Source: Acidobacteriota bacterium
GTDB taxonomy: Bacteria; Acidobacteriota; UBA6911
Direction: 5' to 3'
DNA: 54,193 bases
Assembly (NCBI GenBank): GCA_012719355.1
Contig: JAAYAM010000025.1
Location: 1 to 54,193 of the forward strand
Below are positions 33,584 to 43,867 of the stretch, one piece after another (the first letter of the stretch is position 1; each line of letters opens with the position of its first letter). Position numbers and translations under genes: made by a program. The notes beneath the pieces are model-generated. The model was not told the origin of the DNA. It made no database searches and worked only from the letters and a program-made list of their open reading frames with translations.

Positions 33584-36259
33584 TTAACTCGGGACCGGGA
33601 ACTGTGACCCGGCAACTCCTCTGGCCTTCAGTTCGTCGATTCTCTGAGCCACGTCCCGGTAAGATGGATCAAGGCCGAAGATCTCATCAAAACACTCGAG
33701 TGCGCGCTCGCTGCTTCCGGACATTGAATGGGCAACGCCCATATCATAACGGAGAGCCAGGGCTTCGTGTGAAGAAATATCCTGGACATTCAATCCGGTC
33801 TGGCACCAGCGGAGTGCCGATGCCGGCATGCCCTTTTTCAGATAACACGTGCTCAACATCCCGCAGCACTGGATCACTTTTCTTGCATCTTTCGTCAAAT
33901 CAGCGACTTTCAGCGCCAGCTGGAATTCCCGGATGGCCTCCTCGATCAGTTCCATTTCCCGGTAGGCGGTTCCAAGGCTGAAATGATCTTCAAAAGAATC
34001 CTTGGTCGCATCCTTCTCGTCGAGAGCACCGACTTCGGCCATCAGATCAGCGAACATCTCGTTGGTCGCGAAACCGGCAGCTCCGTTACCTGCCGGAGCG
34101 GGAGTTTCCAAAACAGGTTCCTGGAAGTCCTCGAGTATTTCGGCGGCCTTCGCAAGCTCCTCCTGCGGAAATTCAAAACCTGTGAGTTCGCCGCCTTCAG
34201 AGGTCGTCGTCTCGACAAGCTGGTCGAGTGTGCTCTTTATATCCCCATCACTGAATATTTCAAAGCCGTCAACGTCAGGTGCGTTTTCGACTTCCTGCTC
34301 GACGATAGCGGCTGCCACCGGCGCCTGGACGTTGGACGGCGCGCCCTCTCCCAGTTTCTCAAAACGCGACTGCAGTTGAGGATCGTTCGGACAGGTTCTG
34401 GCAATCTCGTTGAGTTTGGCAAGTGCTTCGTCGCGGAAGCCGAGCCGGATGTAAAAGTCGACTTCCTGCAACTGCTCCTGCATCGGCTTCACAGGAGCCG
34501 ACGGCATTTCCTGCCCATAGCTTTCGGCTATGAGCTCCTGTGCTTCAGCCGCGGCCGGATCATCACCCTCAAGTTCCTCTCCTTCACCTGAGAAGAAGAT
34601 GTCGAGCAGGTCGGAGGACAGGTCCACCTCGGATTCAGGGGCGGTCGCCTGGCCTGCGGCCTCTGCAGGACTGTCCATCTCGATTCCATGCCTGCGGGCG
34701 AACGCCTCGAGATCCCGTTCGAGCTCTACCAGATCGGGGTCCAGCTGCTTTGCCTCAGCAAGGTAGTTCTGCGCCGCTTCTTCGTTTCTCGAATTGCGGG
34801 ACAGAGCGGCCAGCAGCAGGCACTGCTCGGCGGCCTCGGCAGTCTTCTTCTCAGCCCGATAGATGGACAGGAGTCGCACCCGTACTTCTTTGTCCGTAGG
34901 ATCACAGGTCTCGAGGTTGAGAAGCAGACTCAGGGCCTTCTCCCTCATGCCGTAGTTCATCAGCAGGTCGATTTCGACGATCGAGGAAGACCCTTCCTTT
35001 TCAGGTTCAGCCGCTTCCGGGAGATCGGGCCCGGCGTTCGACTCGGGCTGGTCAGCCGGCGAGACGTACGGGACGTCCGGATAGGCCTCTGAGTAGGCCT
35101 GGCGATGCAGTTTCTTGTGTTTTTCGCTTTCCGGATTTGATCTGAGGATCTTCTCCAGGTACTCGATAGCCTCGATCCACTTCTTCTCGCCGATGTGGTG
35201 ATCAGCGATACCGTCAAGCATCTCGAGATACCGCGCCCGGTCACCGGTAGCCGAATGAATGGACGCGAGTTTCACCATAGACAGAACGTGGTCGGGCGAG
35301 TGCTGCAGTATCAATTCGTACAGCTGCGCCGCCCGCTCCGTTTCGCGGTGGGTGATGAGGATCGGGGTAATGCTGTCGAGCGACGCGACAGCTTTGTCGA
35401 ATTCGCCTCTGTTTATGAGATACTCCGCCGCCTGAAGGAGGTTTTCGTAGCGAGTCTCGTCTATTGAAACAACCGTCTGGAAAGCCTTGACAGCCTCGTC
35501 CGGGGCGGCGCTTGCCAGATAGGCCTGCCCCAGCATCTCACGCAGGTCAACATTTTCAGGCGCGTCTTCAACAAGTCTGGTTAGCCGCTCGATGGCCGGA
35601 ACAACGTTACCGGATTTGATGCAGCAGTCAAGGAACCCCCGCATCACGCCCGTATCGAGCGGGTCGATCTCCAGCGCCCGACCATAGCAGTCAATGGCTT
35701 CGGCGGAGTTCCCGGCCTTCGCAAGCGCCCGGGCGGCGCCTGCCCAGTGGATCCGGGCCTTGTCAGCTGAGCCATCCAAATGATACATCTGGGCGAGTTT
35801 ACGCTGGACCTCCGAATTGGACGGGTCCAGTTCGACAACCTTTTCGTAAAACTCCAATGACTCCCTTGCCTGCCCCTCCTTCTCCAGCAAGCCGGCCACC
35901 CTGAGATACTGGTTGCGGGCATCAATGCTCAGGCCCTGCTTGGCATAGAGCGAGGCCATCGTCCCGTTGATTTCGAGGTTGTTCGGATCGGCGCTCAGGA
36001 TCTTCTTGTAGACGGCGATCGCCTTAAGAAAGAAATTGTTGCGGACATACGTATCGGCAACCTGGGAAAAGTACCTGTTGGCTTCGGTCCTGTTCCCCTG
36101 GCGCAGGTAGAGGTCCCCTATCGTGTTCAGAATCAGTACGTCGTTGGGATCGAACCTGATTATTTTGAGATACTCACCGATAGCCTGTTGAACCTTGCCA
36201 TGGAGCACGTATCTTTCGGCGTCGTGAAGAAACTTTGCCTTGCTATCAGCGGCGACCAT
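33584..36259 (-). CDS. Large cytoplasmic TPR-repeat protein
   Basis: An 891-residue soluble protein. Residues about 1-410 are near-continuous TPRs (for example EYLKIIRFDPNDVLILNTIGD and AIAVYKKILSADPNNLEI). A Glu/Ala-rich disordered middle (about 410-700) contains further isolated TPR pieces (EVDFYIRLGFRDEALAKLNEI). A final TPR block precedes the end (SLGTAYREMELIEEAIREF). No signal peptide or membrane segment. Similar scaffold proteins occur in gliding or pilus systems, but nothing here points to one. Strong AGGAGG five bases before ATG. It follows rplS by 76 bases. Confidence 0.82.
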   Translation of the reverse strand: MVAADSKAKFLHDAERYVLHGKVQQAIGEYLKIIRFDPNDVLILNTIGDLYLRQGNRTEANRYFSQVADTYVRNNFFLKAIAVYKKILSADPNNLEINGTMASLYAKQGLSIDARNQYLRVAGLLEKEGQARESLEFYEKVVELDPSNSEVQRKLAQMYHLDGSADKARIHWAGAARALAKAGNSAEAIDCYGRALEIDPLDTGVMRGFLDCCIKSGNVVPAIERLTRLVEDAPENVDLREMLGQAYLASAAPDEAVKAFQTVVSIDETRYENLLQAAEYLINRGEFDKAVASLDSITPILITHRETERAAQLYELILQHSPDHVLSMVKLASIHSATGDRARYLEMLDGIADHHIGEKKWIEAIEYLEKILRSNPESEKHKKLHRQAYSEAYPDVPYVSPADQPESNAGPDLPEAAEPEKEGSSSIVEIDLLMNYGMREKALSLLLNLETCDPTDKEVRVRLLSIYRAEKKTAEAAEQCLLLAALSRNSRNEEAAQNYLAEAKQLDPDLVELERDLEAFARRHGIEMDSPAEAAGQATAPESEVDLSSDLLDIFFSGEGEELEGDDPAAAEAQELIAESYGQEMPSAPVKPMQEQLQEVDFYIRLGFRDEALAKLNEIARTCPNDPQLQSRFEKLGEGAPSNVQAPVAAAIVEQEVENAPDVDGFEIFSDGDIKSTLDQLVETTTSEGGELTGFEFPQEELAKAAEILEDFQEPVLETPAPAGNGAAGFATNEMFADLMAEVGALDEKDATKDSFEDHFSLGTAYREMELIEEAIREFQLALKVADLTKDARKVIQCCGMLSTCYLKKGMPASALRWCQTGLNVQDISSHEALALRYDMGVAHSMSGSSERALECFDEIFGLDPSYRDVAQRIDELKARGVAGSQFPVPS

Positions 36260-36335
36260 AATCCTCCTGCAGTCTTGACAAACCAGTTCTCAAAGTCCGC
36301 CGATAGGGCAATCGAGCCTCTTCAGGCATTTTCCG

Positions 36336-36713
36336 CTAGGCCCTGGAGGCACCCTCGGAAGCGCGCCCTGTTCTACCGGCTTCTTTCAATCTGGCAGCCT
36401 TGCCCCGGCGTCCTCTAAGGAAATACAACCGCGCACGGCGCACTTTCCCGCTCTTGACCACCTCGAGCTTCTCAATTATGGGTGAGTGCACCGGAAAAAT
36501 TCGCTCGATACCATATCCGGACGAGACTTTCCGTACGGTAAACGTCGACGAAATACCGTTGTGCTTGTGTACTATTACGACACCTTCAAAAATCTGTATG
36601 CGGTATTTGTCACCTTCTTTGATTTTTACGTGAACCCGTACCGTGTCTCCTGGACGAAAGCGGGGAAGATCGGTCCGAATTTGAGATTTCTCGACTGCCC
36701 GTAACAAACTCAT
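36336..36713 (-). CDS. rplS: 50S ribosomal protein L19
   Basis: A 125-residue L19 with the diagnostic [43 protein letters not shown] and [18 protein letters not shown]. Slightly extended basic C-terminus ([13 protein letters not shown]). It ends the ffh-rpsP-khpA-rimM-trmD-rplS group. Confidence 0.97.
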   Translation of the reverse strand: MSLLRAVEKSQIRTDLPRFRPGDTVRVHVKIKEGDKYRIQIFEGVVIVHKHNGISSTFTVRKVSSGYGIERIFPVHSPIIEKLEVVKSGKVRRARLYFLRGRRGKAARLKEAGRTGRASEGASRA

Positions 36714-36725
36714 GACTAAAACTCC

Positions 36726-37424
36726 TTAGTTTTGGGCTGACTTCTTATCCACCAGCTCCGGCCGGGCCCGTTTGGTCTTCTCCAGAGCCTGTTCTTTACG
36801 CCATTTCTCTATCTTCGCGTGGTTCCCGGAGAGAAGCACATCCGGTACAGCCTGGCCCCGATACTGCGCAGGGCGCGTATACTGTGGGTAGTCCAGCATT
36901 CCTGTGGAAAAACTCTCGTTGACGGCAGAGTCCGGGTGCCCTAACGCCCCCGGGATCAGCCGCACAACGGAGTCAAGGACTACCATCGCCGGAATCTCCC
37001 CCCCGGTCAGGACGAAATCTCCAATCGAGATCTCCCTGTCCACGAGGTTATCTATCACCCGCTGGTCCACTCCTTCGTATCGGCCGCAGATCATAATTAG
37101 ATGCGGAATAGTAACGAATTCGGCAGCTAAATTCTGCGACCATACCTCCCCCTGAGGGGTGAGAAGGACGACCTGGCCGTCAAACTCTTCTTCCCGGCCG
37201 CGGCAAAACTCTACAGCCTCAAACAGCGGCCCCGGCATAAACACCATGCCTTCACCGCCGCCGTACGGACGGTCGTCGACCGACCGATGCCTGTCGCGTG
37301 TAAAATCGCGCAGGTTCACAACCCGTATCTCTGCCATTCCCGACTGCAAGGTACGGCGGATTATCCCGCACTCCAATACCCCGCTGAACAGCTCGGGAAA
37401 AATCGTTATAATATCAAACCTCAT
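36726..37424 (-). CDS. trmD: tRNA (guanine37-N1)-methyltransferase TrmD
   Basis: A 232-residue knotted SPOUT methyltransferase. Landmarks: MRFDIITIFPELF, DDRPYGGGEGMV, the SAM-binding ICGRYEGVDQRV and SIGDFVLTGGE. The ATG at 37424 overlaps the rimM stop as ATGA; an open frame to 37496 is only the rimM tail. Confidence 0.96.
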   Translation of the reverse strand: MRFDIITIFPELFSGVLECGIIRRTLQSGMAEIRVVNLRDFTRDRHRSVDDRPYGGGEGMVFMPGPLFEAVEFCRGREEEFDGQVVLLTPQGEVWSQNLAAEFVTIPHLIMICGRYEGVDQRVIDNLVDREISIGDFVLTGGEIPAMVVLDSVVRLIPGALGHPDSAVNESFSTGMLDYPQYTRPAQYRGQAVPDVLLSGNHAKIEKWRKEQALEKTKRARPELVDKKSAQN

Positions 37425-37948
37425 TTGCCCAGGTCCATCAATCCTTCGGGAGGATCTATAACGATCCTTTTCGCCGTAATCTCGATCCGGACGCAAATGC
37501 TCCGCACCAGAGGAATCAGGTGTTCCCGGCCGCGATCTCTGACCACAAGCTGGCTGTTCTCGGCGATCCTCAGAATCTCGGCCACCGTGCCGACGAACTC
37601 ACCCTGAAGATTCTCCACAGAACACCCGATAAGATCATGGTCGAAATACATCCCCTCGGGGAGTTTTACCGCCTGATCTTCCGGCACCTGGACCCAGCAC
37701 CCCACCAGGCGCTCGGCGGAGCCGATGTCATCTATACCTTTGAATTTCAGTATTCTGCGGCCTTTGTGCTCCCACGTTTCTTCGATGACAGCCGTCTGAC
37801 GGCCGGCGGCAGACTCGAGCCAGACCTCCTCCAGCTTGTCGAAACGATCAGGAAAGTCCGTGTAGAGGTCGACCAGGACTTCGCCCCTGTTTCCCCGGGT
37901 CCTGGCGATTCGGGCAATGGCGATGTACGGCTGTGGTTCCGGATCCAC
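37421..37948 (-). CDS. rimM: 16S rRNA processing protein RimM
   Basis: A 175-residue RimM that helps mature the 30S head with S19. Seen: IARIARTRGNRGEVLVDLYTDFPDRF (N-terminal domain) and the PRC-barrel MYFDHDLIGCSVENLQGEFVGTV with HLIPLVRSICVRI. The start is GTG, immediately after the khpA TAA; GGAA within the last khpA codons can serve as ribosome site. Confidence 0.93.
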   Translation of the reverse strand: MDPEPQPYIAIARIARTRGNRGEVLVDLYTDFPDRFDKLEEVWLESAAGRQTAVIEETWEHKGRRILKFKGIDDIGSAERLVGCWVQVPEDQAVKLPEGMYFDHDLIGCSVENLQGEFVGTVAEILRIAENSQLVVRDRGREHLIPLVRSICVRIEITAKRIVIDPPEGLMDLGK

Positions 37949-38179
37949 TTATTCCAGAATTTCCAGCACGAACCGCTTCTTCAACTTCATGCCGGCCGCC
38001 CCGAGAAGAGTTCGGATGCAACGGGCAGTCCGACCCTGCTTGCCGATAACCTTGCCAAGGTCGCTGGGAGCCACTCGGAGTTCCAGCACGGTGGTTTGCT
38101 CTCCTTCAACTTCAGTTACCAGTACCTGCTCGGGATTATCCACAAGCGCTTTAGCAATCATTTCTACCAGATCTTTCAT
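37949..38179 (-). CDS. khpA: KH-domain RNA-binding protein KhpA
   Basis: A 76-residue single KH domain with [24 protein letters not shown], containing the GKQGR type GxxG loop. Usual place between rpsP and rimM. The ATG has GGAGAGGCGG upstream. Binds RNA, involved in cell-division and translation control in other bacteria. Confidence 0.95.
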   Translation of the reverse strand: MKDLVEMIAKALVDNPEQVLVTEVEGEQTTVLELRVAPSDLGKVIGKQGRTARCIRTLLGAAGMKLKKRFVLEILE

Positions 38180-38250
38180 ATCCGCCTCTCCTCCGAGACT
38201 ACGCTAATCCACTTACTCGGGAGCACATCCGGACACAAGAAGGGGTGATG

Positions 38251-38508
38251 TCAGCCGGCAGCTGCAGGCGAAGGGGGAGCGGCTTTCTTCATCAGGGAGT
38301 GCACTGTCTCTGAAGGTTGCGCGCCGCATGCCAGCCAGTGACGAACTCTGTCCATGTTCAGCTCGATAAGGGGTGGATTAGTCGTCGGGTTATACCGCCC
38401 GACGATTTCAAGAAAACTCCCGTCCCGAGTCTGCCTCTGCTCCATTACAACTACTCTATAGAAGGGCTTCTTTTTAGCCCCCATGCGCGTCAAACGTATC
38501 CTTAGCAA
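38251..38508 (-). CDS. rpsP: 30S ribosomal protein S16
   Basis: An 85-residue S16: LRIRLTRMGAKKKPFYRVVV, EIVGRYNP and the C-terminal VRHWLACGAQPSETV. The start codon is TTG at 38508; the strong GAGGAGGA directly upstream supports it, and it gives the family's usual N-terminus. Confidence 0.96.
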   Translation of the reverse strand: MLRIRLTRMGAKKKPFYRVVVMEQRQTRDGSFLEIVGRYNPTTNPPLIELNMDRVRHWLACGAQPSETVHSLMKKAAPPSPAAAG

Positions 38509-38612
38509 AAGTCCTCCTCAAAAGTAAGAGACCTAAATAGTGACAATTCTGGCATATAACGAAACCGGATTCAACTATCGGTATAAAAGCAACTCTGCCG
38601 CCAAAGGCCTTC

Positions 38613-39950
38613 CTACATCGGCGGCATCCTCATTCCTTTCATAAAACGGGGCATTATGCCACGACTCAGGCTCCGCATCATCTTTTTTGCTTCCACATAC
38701 TGCTTAAGCAGTTGATTGATCTCCGCCACCGGACGGCCACTCCCTCGAGCAATACGCTTTCTACGGCTCCCGGTAAGGATCTGATGATTTCTCCGTTCCG
38801 CGGGTGTCATCGAGTTTATTATTGCTTCAATATGGATAAGTTCTTTCTCGTCCACCTTCAGCTGATTCATCCCACGCATCGGCCCGAGGTTGGGAAGCAT
38901 ACCCAGGATCTGCTCAAGTGGACCCATCTTGCGGATCTGCTTCAGCTGGTCACGGAAATCATCGAGCGTGAATTCGTCCTTCCTGATCTTTTCGGCCAGT
39001 TCAGCAGCCTGCTCCCTGTCGACCGCGTCTTCGGCTCTTTCGATGAGAGACAGCACATCACCCATCCCAAGGATCCGGCCGGCAAGGCGGTCCGGGAAGA
39101 AAGGCTCCAGTGCCTCCACTTTCTCTCCGACGCCGACAAACTTAATCGGCCGGCCCGTGACGCTCTTGATGGAAAGAGCCGCGCCTCCGCGGGCGTCTCC
39201 ATCCATCTTGGTCAAAACTACTCCCGTCAGCCCCAGTCGGTCGTGGAATTCCCTGGCGCTCTTTACCGCATCCTGACCGGTCATGGCGTCCGCAACCAGC
39301 AGGATTTCGACAGGCGACGTCGCTTTCCGGATGTTCTCAAGCTCGAGCATCATCTCATCGTCAATGTGAAGGCGCCCCGCCGTATCGATCAAAACCACGT
39401 CGTAGCCGCTGTTGCGGGCCTGCCTGAGCCCCTGCTCAGATCGCACGACCGGATCCCGCTCGCCGGGCGAATCAAAATACCTCAGACCGCTGTTTTCGCA
39501 CAGAACACGCAACTGCTCAACCGCCGCAGGCCGGTAGACGTCCACCGACAGCAGAAGAGGGGTGTGGTTGTTCTTCGACAGCCAGTAGCCTAGCTTGGCC
39601 GTTGACGTCGTTTTCCCCGATCCCTGAAGCCCGACCATCAGAAAAACACTGGGGGGGTGCTTCCCATACTGCAGCTCAGCCTGGGCACCCCCAAGAAGAT
39701 TGATCAGCTCATCGCGGACCACCCTGATCACCTGCTGTCCAGGAGTGAGCGATTCCATCACCTCCTGACCCAGCGCCTTGTCCTTCACCCGTTCGACAAA
39801 ATCCCGGGCGATCTTGAAATGTACATCGGCATCCAGGAGCGCGTTCCTGATTTCGCGCGCGGTCTCTTCAATATGACGTTCCGAAACTCTCCCCTGCCCG
39901 GTCAAATTCCGAAGTATCTTCTGCAGCTTGTTCGATAGGTTATCGAGCAT
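38613..39950 (-). CDS. ffh: Signal recognition particle protein Ffh
   Basis: A 445-residue SRP GTPase: N domain, G domain (GLQGSGKTTS, VLIDTAGR, TKMDGDARGG), and the Met-rich M domain ending FMKGMRMPPM. It guides membrane proteins to the translocon with 4.5S RNA, which is not visible here. AGGGA is five bases before ATG. Head of the minus-strand operon running to rplS. Confidence 0.97.
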   Translation of the reverse strand: MLDNLSNKLQKILRNLTGQGRVSERHIEETAREIRNALLDADVHFKIARDFVERVKDKALGQEVMESLTPGQQVIRVVRDELINLLGGAQAELQYGKHPPSVFLMVGLQGSGKTTSTAKLGYWLSKNNHTPLLLSVDVYRPAAVEQLRVLCENSGLRYFDSPGERDPVVRSEQGLRQARNSGYDVVLIDTAGRLHIDDEMMLELENIRKATSPVEILLVADAMTGQDAVKSAREFHDRLGLTGVVLTKMDGDARGGAALSIKSVTGRPIKFVGVGEKVEALEPFFPDRLAGRILGMGDVLSLIERAEDAVDREQAAELAEKIRKDEFTLDDFRDQLKQIRKMGPLEQILGMLPNLGPMRGMNQLKVDEKELIHIEAIINSMTPAERRNHQILTGSRRKRIARGSGRPVAEINQLLKQYVEAKKMMRSLSRGIMPRFMKGMRMPPM

Positions 39951-40009
39951 TCCTGTCCCTTTATCAATTCAGAGTTTATAATACCCGCATTTTTGACAAT
40001 GCAGAAGGC

Positions 40010-40094
40010 AGAATACAGATTTCAGAATACAGAAAGGGGATGAAATCTGCTAATAATGAGGATTCCAGGCTCTGACTTCTATATCCTGTATTCC
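40010..40094. repeat. AGAATACAGA repeats in the ffh-selB divergent region
   Basis: AGAATACAGA occurs at 40010-40019 and 40024-40033, and an inverted copy (CCTGTATTCC) at 40085-40094, 10 bases before selB. The paired copies could form a hairpin in the selB leader. It may be regulatory or a short dispersed repeat; one locus cannot tell. Confidence 0.3.
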
Positions 40095-40103
40095 GGGTGA
40101 CAT

Positions 40104-42002
40104 ATGAAGCATGTGATTGTGGGGACCGCCGGACATATCGACCACGGCAAGAGTGCGCTGGTGCGCGCCCTGACCGGAGTCGATCCCGACCGACTCAAGG
40201 AAGAACAACAGCGCGGCATAACCATCGATCTGGGATTCGCCCACCTCGATCTCGGAGAAGTGCAGATCGGGTTTGTCGACGTGCCCGGTCACGAAAAATT
40301 CGTGAAAAATATGCTTGCCGGAGTCGGGGGTATAGATTTCGTCCTGCTGGTTGTCGCAGCCGATGAATCCATCATGCCCCAGACCCGCGAGCACTTCGAC
40401 ATCTGCCGCCTTCTGGGGGTGAATACCGGGATCATCGCGATTACAAAATCAGATATGGTCGAGCCGGATATGATCGAGCTCGTCCGCGACGAGATAGAAG
40501 AGACCGTAGCGGGATCATTCCTCGAAAACGCGGAAATCATCCCGGTAAGTTCAAAAACCGGCGAAGGGATCGACAGACTCAAGAAGGCGATCCACGATCT
40601 TTCCCTCGCCGCCCGGGCGCGTCCGTCGAACAAGATCCTCAGATTGCCGATCGACCGTGCCTTCAGCATCCGCGGCTTCGGCACGGTCGTCACCGGAACC
40701 CTGACCTCAGGCGAGGTTCAGAAGGACCAGGAAATCGAGCTTATTCCGGGGGGATTGACTGCAAAGATCAGGGGAATCCAGGTGCATGGCAGCATGACCG
40801 CGCGCGCGGTCGCCGGACAGCGCACCGCCGTCAACCTGCAGGGGATAGACTTGGCGCAGGTGGAGAGAGGTATGGTGATCACCGTCCCTCACAGCTTCCA
40901 TTCCACCCGGATACTGGACGTACACCTGCTGCTCCTGCCGTCGGCCAGGCCGCTCAAGAACCTGGTGAAAGTAAGATTCCACCAGGGCACGATAGAAGTT
41001 TTGGCACGCGTAGCATTGATTGGACAGGAGACTCTTCTGCCGGGAGAGACGGGTTACGCTCAGCTGAGACTGGATTCCCCCGTCTTCTGCCTCCACGGAG
41101 ACACATTCATCATTCGTCAGTTCTCTCCGACGATCACGATCGGCGGCGGCACGATACTCCATCCGCATCCTCCAAAACACAAGAGCACCGACCTGAAGAT
41201 GCTCGCGGCTTTGCGGGAATTGGACCAGGAAAACCTTCAGAACAAGATCCCGATTCTGCTGGGAATGAATCCGGAGAGCGCAATGAACATGAAAGAGCTC
41301 AACTCGTTCATAGGCCTCCCCGGAAACGAACTCGCGAAAGCCTGCGCACCTCTCGCCCAATCAGGCAAGATTGCGATGATCCAGGCGCCCTCCCCCATCC
41401 TCGTCCTTCCGAACCTACTGGAATCGCTGGAAAGACAAACCCTTGCGCAGGTGGAAGGTTTCCATAAAGAGAATCCGCTTCAGAAAGGGATTTCGAAAGA
41501 AGAGCTTCGAAAAAAGATCTTTGACCGTCTGCCGCTCGAGGTCTTCCGCTATTGCCTCGATCGCCTGGTGGAAAAACAGAAGATTGCGTTCCTGGAAGAT
41601 GCAGTGTCAATCCACGGACGCGAAGTGCAGCTGACGGCCGAAGGGGAGCACATTCGCGACCTGATCGAGCAGTTCTACAGGAATGCCGGGTATCAGCCCC
41701 CCTCGTTTTCGGACCTGCAGAATTCCGTACCGGCCGATCCCCAGGAAGTCCGGCGTATCTCTTTCTGGATGATCAAGGAAAAGATACTGATCAAGATCGC
41801 CGACGATATCGTCTATCACCGGTCGACTATCGATTCAATAAAATCCCAGATCAGGAGCAGATTTAAGCCCGGAGCGAAATTCGGCGTCGCCGACTTCAAG
41901 GAACTGTTTGATATAACGCGCAAGCACGCAATCCCGTTGCTGGAGTACCTCGATCGCGAACGCTTCACCCGTCGACTCGGCAACGAGCGCGTTTTACTCT
42001 AA
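40104..42002 (+). CDS. selB: Selenocysteine-specific elongation factor SelB
   Basis: A 632-residue GTPase that brings Sec-tRNA(Sec) to UGA codons marked by a SECIS. G1 is GHIDHGKS (10-17), G3 DVPGHEKF (59-66), G4 TKSD (114-117). EF-Tu-like beta-barrels follow ([14 protein letters not shown]). The C-terminal third, about 370-632, holds winged-helix repeats that bind the SECIS RNA. Length matches E. coli SelB (614). Presence of this gene supports recoding of the DUF1573 TGA. selA, selC and selD are not in the window. The start has only a weak ribosome site. Confidence 0.96.
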   Translation: MKHVIVGTAGHIDHGKSALVRALTGVDPDRLKEEQQRGITIDLGFAHLDLGEVQIGFVDVPGHEKFVKNMLAGVGGIDFVLLVVAADESIMPQTREHFDICRLLGVNTGIIAITKSDMVEPDMIELVRDEIEETVAGSFLENAEIIPVSSKTGEGIDRLKKAIHDLSLAARARPSNKILRLPIDRAFSIRGFGTVVTGTLTSGEVQKDQEIELIPGGLTAKIRGIQVHGSMTARAVAGQRTAVNLQGIDLAQVERGMVITVPHSFHSTRILDVHLLLLPSARPLKNLVKVRFHQGTIEVLARVALIGQETLLPGETGYAQLRLDSPVFCLHGDTFIIRQFSPTITIGGGTILHPHPPKHKSTDLKMLAALRELDQENLQNKIPILLGMNPESAMNMKELNSFIGLPGNELAKACAPLAQSGKIAMIQAPSPILVLPNLLESLERQTLAQVEGFHKENPLQKGISKEELRKKIFDRLPLEVFRYCLDRLVEKQKIAFLEDAVSIHGREVQLTAEGEHIRDLIEQFYRNAGYQPPSFSDLQNSVPADPQEVRRISFWMIKEKILIKIADDIVYHRSTIDSIKSQIRSRFKPGAKFGVADFKELFDITRKHAIPLLEYLDRERFTRRLGNERVLL

Positions 42003-42040
42003 AAGACCGTCGCGGTGGGAATGGGCGCAATCCCTGCACC

Positions 42041-42214
42041 CTATCTGGATTCGCTCCTTCCCTCCGGATCCTCATGAACGGCTTTTATGGAAGACTTGAA
42101 ATTTCTGATGCCTTCCCCCAGCCCCTTACCCAGCTGCGGAATCTTATTTACACCGAAAACCAGGATTACGATGAGCAGAATAACGACAAGCTCACCTGTT
42201 CCAAAGCCAAACAT
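42041..42214 (-). CDS. tatA: Twin-arginine translocase subunit TatA
   Basis: A 57-residue TatA/E: N-terminal span [18 protein letters not shown], the hinge [16 protein letters not shown] and amphipathic helix [17 protein letters not shown] six bases before ATG fixes the start. No tatC in view. It is convergent with selB. Confidence 0.9.
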   Translation of the reverse strand: MFGFGTGELVVILLIVILVFGVNKIPQLGKGLGEGIRNFKSSIKAVHEDPEGRSESR

Positions 42215-42284
42215 AGGTAACCTCCACGATGATGCCTGTGGGGTAAAGCGTACTCGTCCCGGGGAGGAATTGCAATGGAAGGAA

Positions 42285-43799
42285 TCAGCCCGGTTCCCCA
42301 CACCTGTAGCGCAGCCGCCGCACGACTTTGACTCCAGTGCGCCAGTCCTCGTTGATCGAGACCTTCCATACCTCCAGTTCAGGATCCAGGAAACGGAGCA
42401 GGTTCTCGGTCGTGTCGTGAAAAGAAAACACGGGCGAAACCAGGTAAATTCGCGGGCGGTTCCGGTTAAGCCGCACTTCCGAGAAGTATCCCCTGTGTTC
42501 GAAGTCGCCGTTGTCGTTGTGCTGGATAACGCGGCCCCAGTAGTCGAGCGCCTGCAGCGGAAGGTCTGAATCCGGTGCAACCTTCAACTCGATGACGATC
42601 AGGGTCCCGCTGCGGTCGGCACCAAGAATGTCGATGCGCCAGGGATCCTTCCCGAGATAGACCGGTATCTGGGAATAGACCGACTCGGGCGCCATCTCGG
42701 GGAACAGTTGGGCCACATCCTCAAGCACAAGGGCTTCCAGCCACCTCTCCGCCTGCAGCCTATAGTAAGGATGTCGTATGTCTGGACTATCGGGCCTGCG
42801 GAAATAGAGTATCTCATCGACCAGCGAACTCAGGGTCGGGAAGTTGTCTTCCGTCAGATCCGTCCGCTGTGTTCCTACTCCGAAACAGACTCGGTCGCGC
42901 TCAGGGCCCATCACCCGCGCAAATTCAAGCCCCCAAAGCCGAAGCGAATCGTAATCCTGGAACCTGGGGTAGCGCCGGATGAGCGCCGGCGCCAGGTTCA
43001 GAATCTTTTCGAGCTGCGGACTCCAACGGAACGGCCCCAGCACCGGCCAGCGGAAATCCCTGTCTTCCACGGGCGGATCCTGGGACGACGCCTTTCTGAC
43101 TTCAAAACCAGGAGAGTATTCCCAGACATGAACTTTGATCCTGCCGCTGTTCAGGAGCCTGCTGCGGTGCACGAGCGGCGCACCTGTGCCTGCAGGAATG
43201 AGGATGTCCACCTCCGGCGGGCGGTTCGGCTTCTTCCCGGCAAAAAGCCAGGAAAGCCAGACCAGCGCCTGCCCCAATGCTTTGTGGATCTCGTCCCCCA
43301 CGTCTTCATCGGCCGCGATCAGGTAGCGCGTCCCCTGACCGTGACGAAAGACAACACGGAGAAACTTTCCCGAAAGTGTGTGGGCCAGGCAAGATCTCTT
43401 GCCCGCAGTCACGATCCGATGACACGGAAATCTCGACGCAAGCCAATGCCTCACAGTGTCCCACAACTCCGGGGAAGCGACGAACTCCGGCACACTCTCC
43501 TTCCACGAGATATCGAACACACCGGGAACCGGAGCGACCAAATCGGTCAGCAGAACCCTCACTCCCCACGGCGTCGGCTTTATCGAAGCAACCCAGTACT
43601 GGTGAGCCCGGTCAGGAGTAGAAAATCGGAACCGGATTCGCCCGTTCAGCACGCGCCAGCCCGGTTGCACCGATTCCCAGGAACCTAGATCGGTCGAGTT
43701 CCATCTGATCTCTGTTATTTTTCCGGCATCCGCATAATTCTTCACCAGGTCGAAGATGGCCAGCATCTTCTTCAGCCGGGTCTCGGGCGTTCTTCTCAC
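42285..43799 (-). CDS. Orphan PD-(D/E)XK nuclease-like protein
   Basis: A 504-residue protein with no methylase, helicase or toxin partner. Near the C-terminus it has the PD-(D/E)XK core: Asp390 in WRIDILGAD, Glu404-x-Lys406 in VIELK, and the downstream QALDYW helix (Gln416). This fits a Mg-dependent nuclease active site of NucS/DUF91 type. The N-terminal 380 residues show no family I know. Start GTG at 43799 is uncertain; a Met lies 11 codons later. A repair or defence role is possible but unsupported. Confidence 0.68.
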   Translation of the reverse strand: MRRTPETRLKKMLAIFDLVKNYADAGKITEIRWNSTDLGSWESVQPGWRVLNGRIRFRFSTPDRAHQYWVASIKPTPWGVRVLLTDLVAPVPGVFDISWKESVPEFVASPELWDTVRHWLASRFPCHRIVTAGKRSCLAHTLSGKFLRVVFRHGQGTRYLIAADEDVGDEIHKALGQALVWLSWLFAGKKPNRPPEVDILIPAGTGAPLVHRSRLLNSGRIKVHVWEYSPGFEVRKASSQDPPVEDRDFRWPVLGPFRWSPQLEKILNLAPALIRRYPRFQDYDSLRLWGLEFARVMGPERDRVCFGVGTQRTDLTEDNFPTLSSLVDEILYFRRPDSPDIRHPYYRLQAERWLEALVLEDVAQLFPEMAPESVYSQIPVYLGKDPWRIDILGADRSGTLIVIELKVAPDSDLPLQALDYWGRVIQHNDNGDFEHRGYFSEVRLNRNRPRIYLVSPVFSFHDTTENLLRFLDPELEVWKVSINEDWRTGVKVVRRLRYRCGEPG

Positions 43800-43867
43800 A
43801 CCTGAGAAGTTTGATCAGGGGCCTCGATATTTCACAAAATCCGATAACTGATTCGTTTTCGCCGCAG

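Noticed and set aside
39951-40103. tRNA(Sec) gene or a strong ffh promoter next to selB
   Set aside because: No T-arm GTTCGA-type sequence on either strand; TTGTCA and TATAAA on the minus strand are only 13 bases apart.
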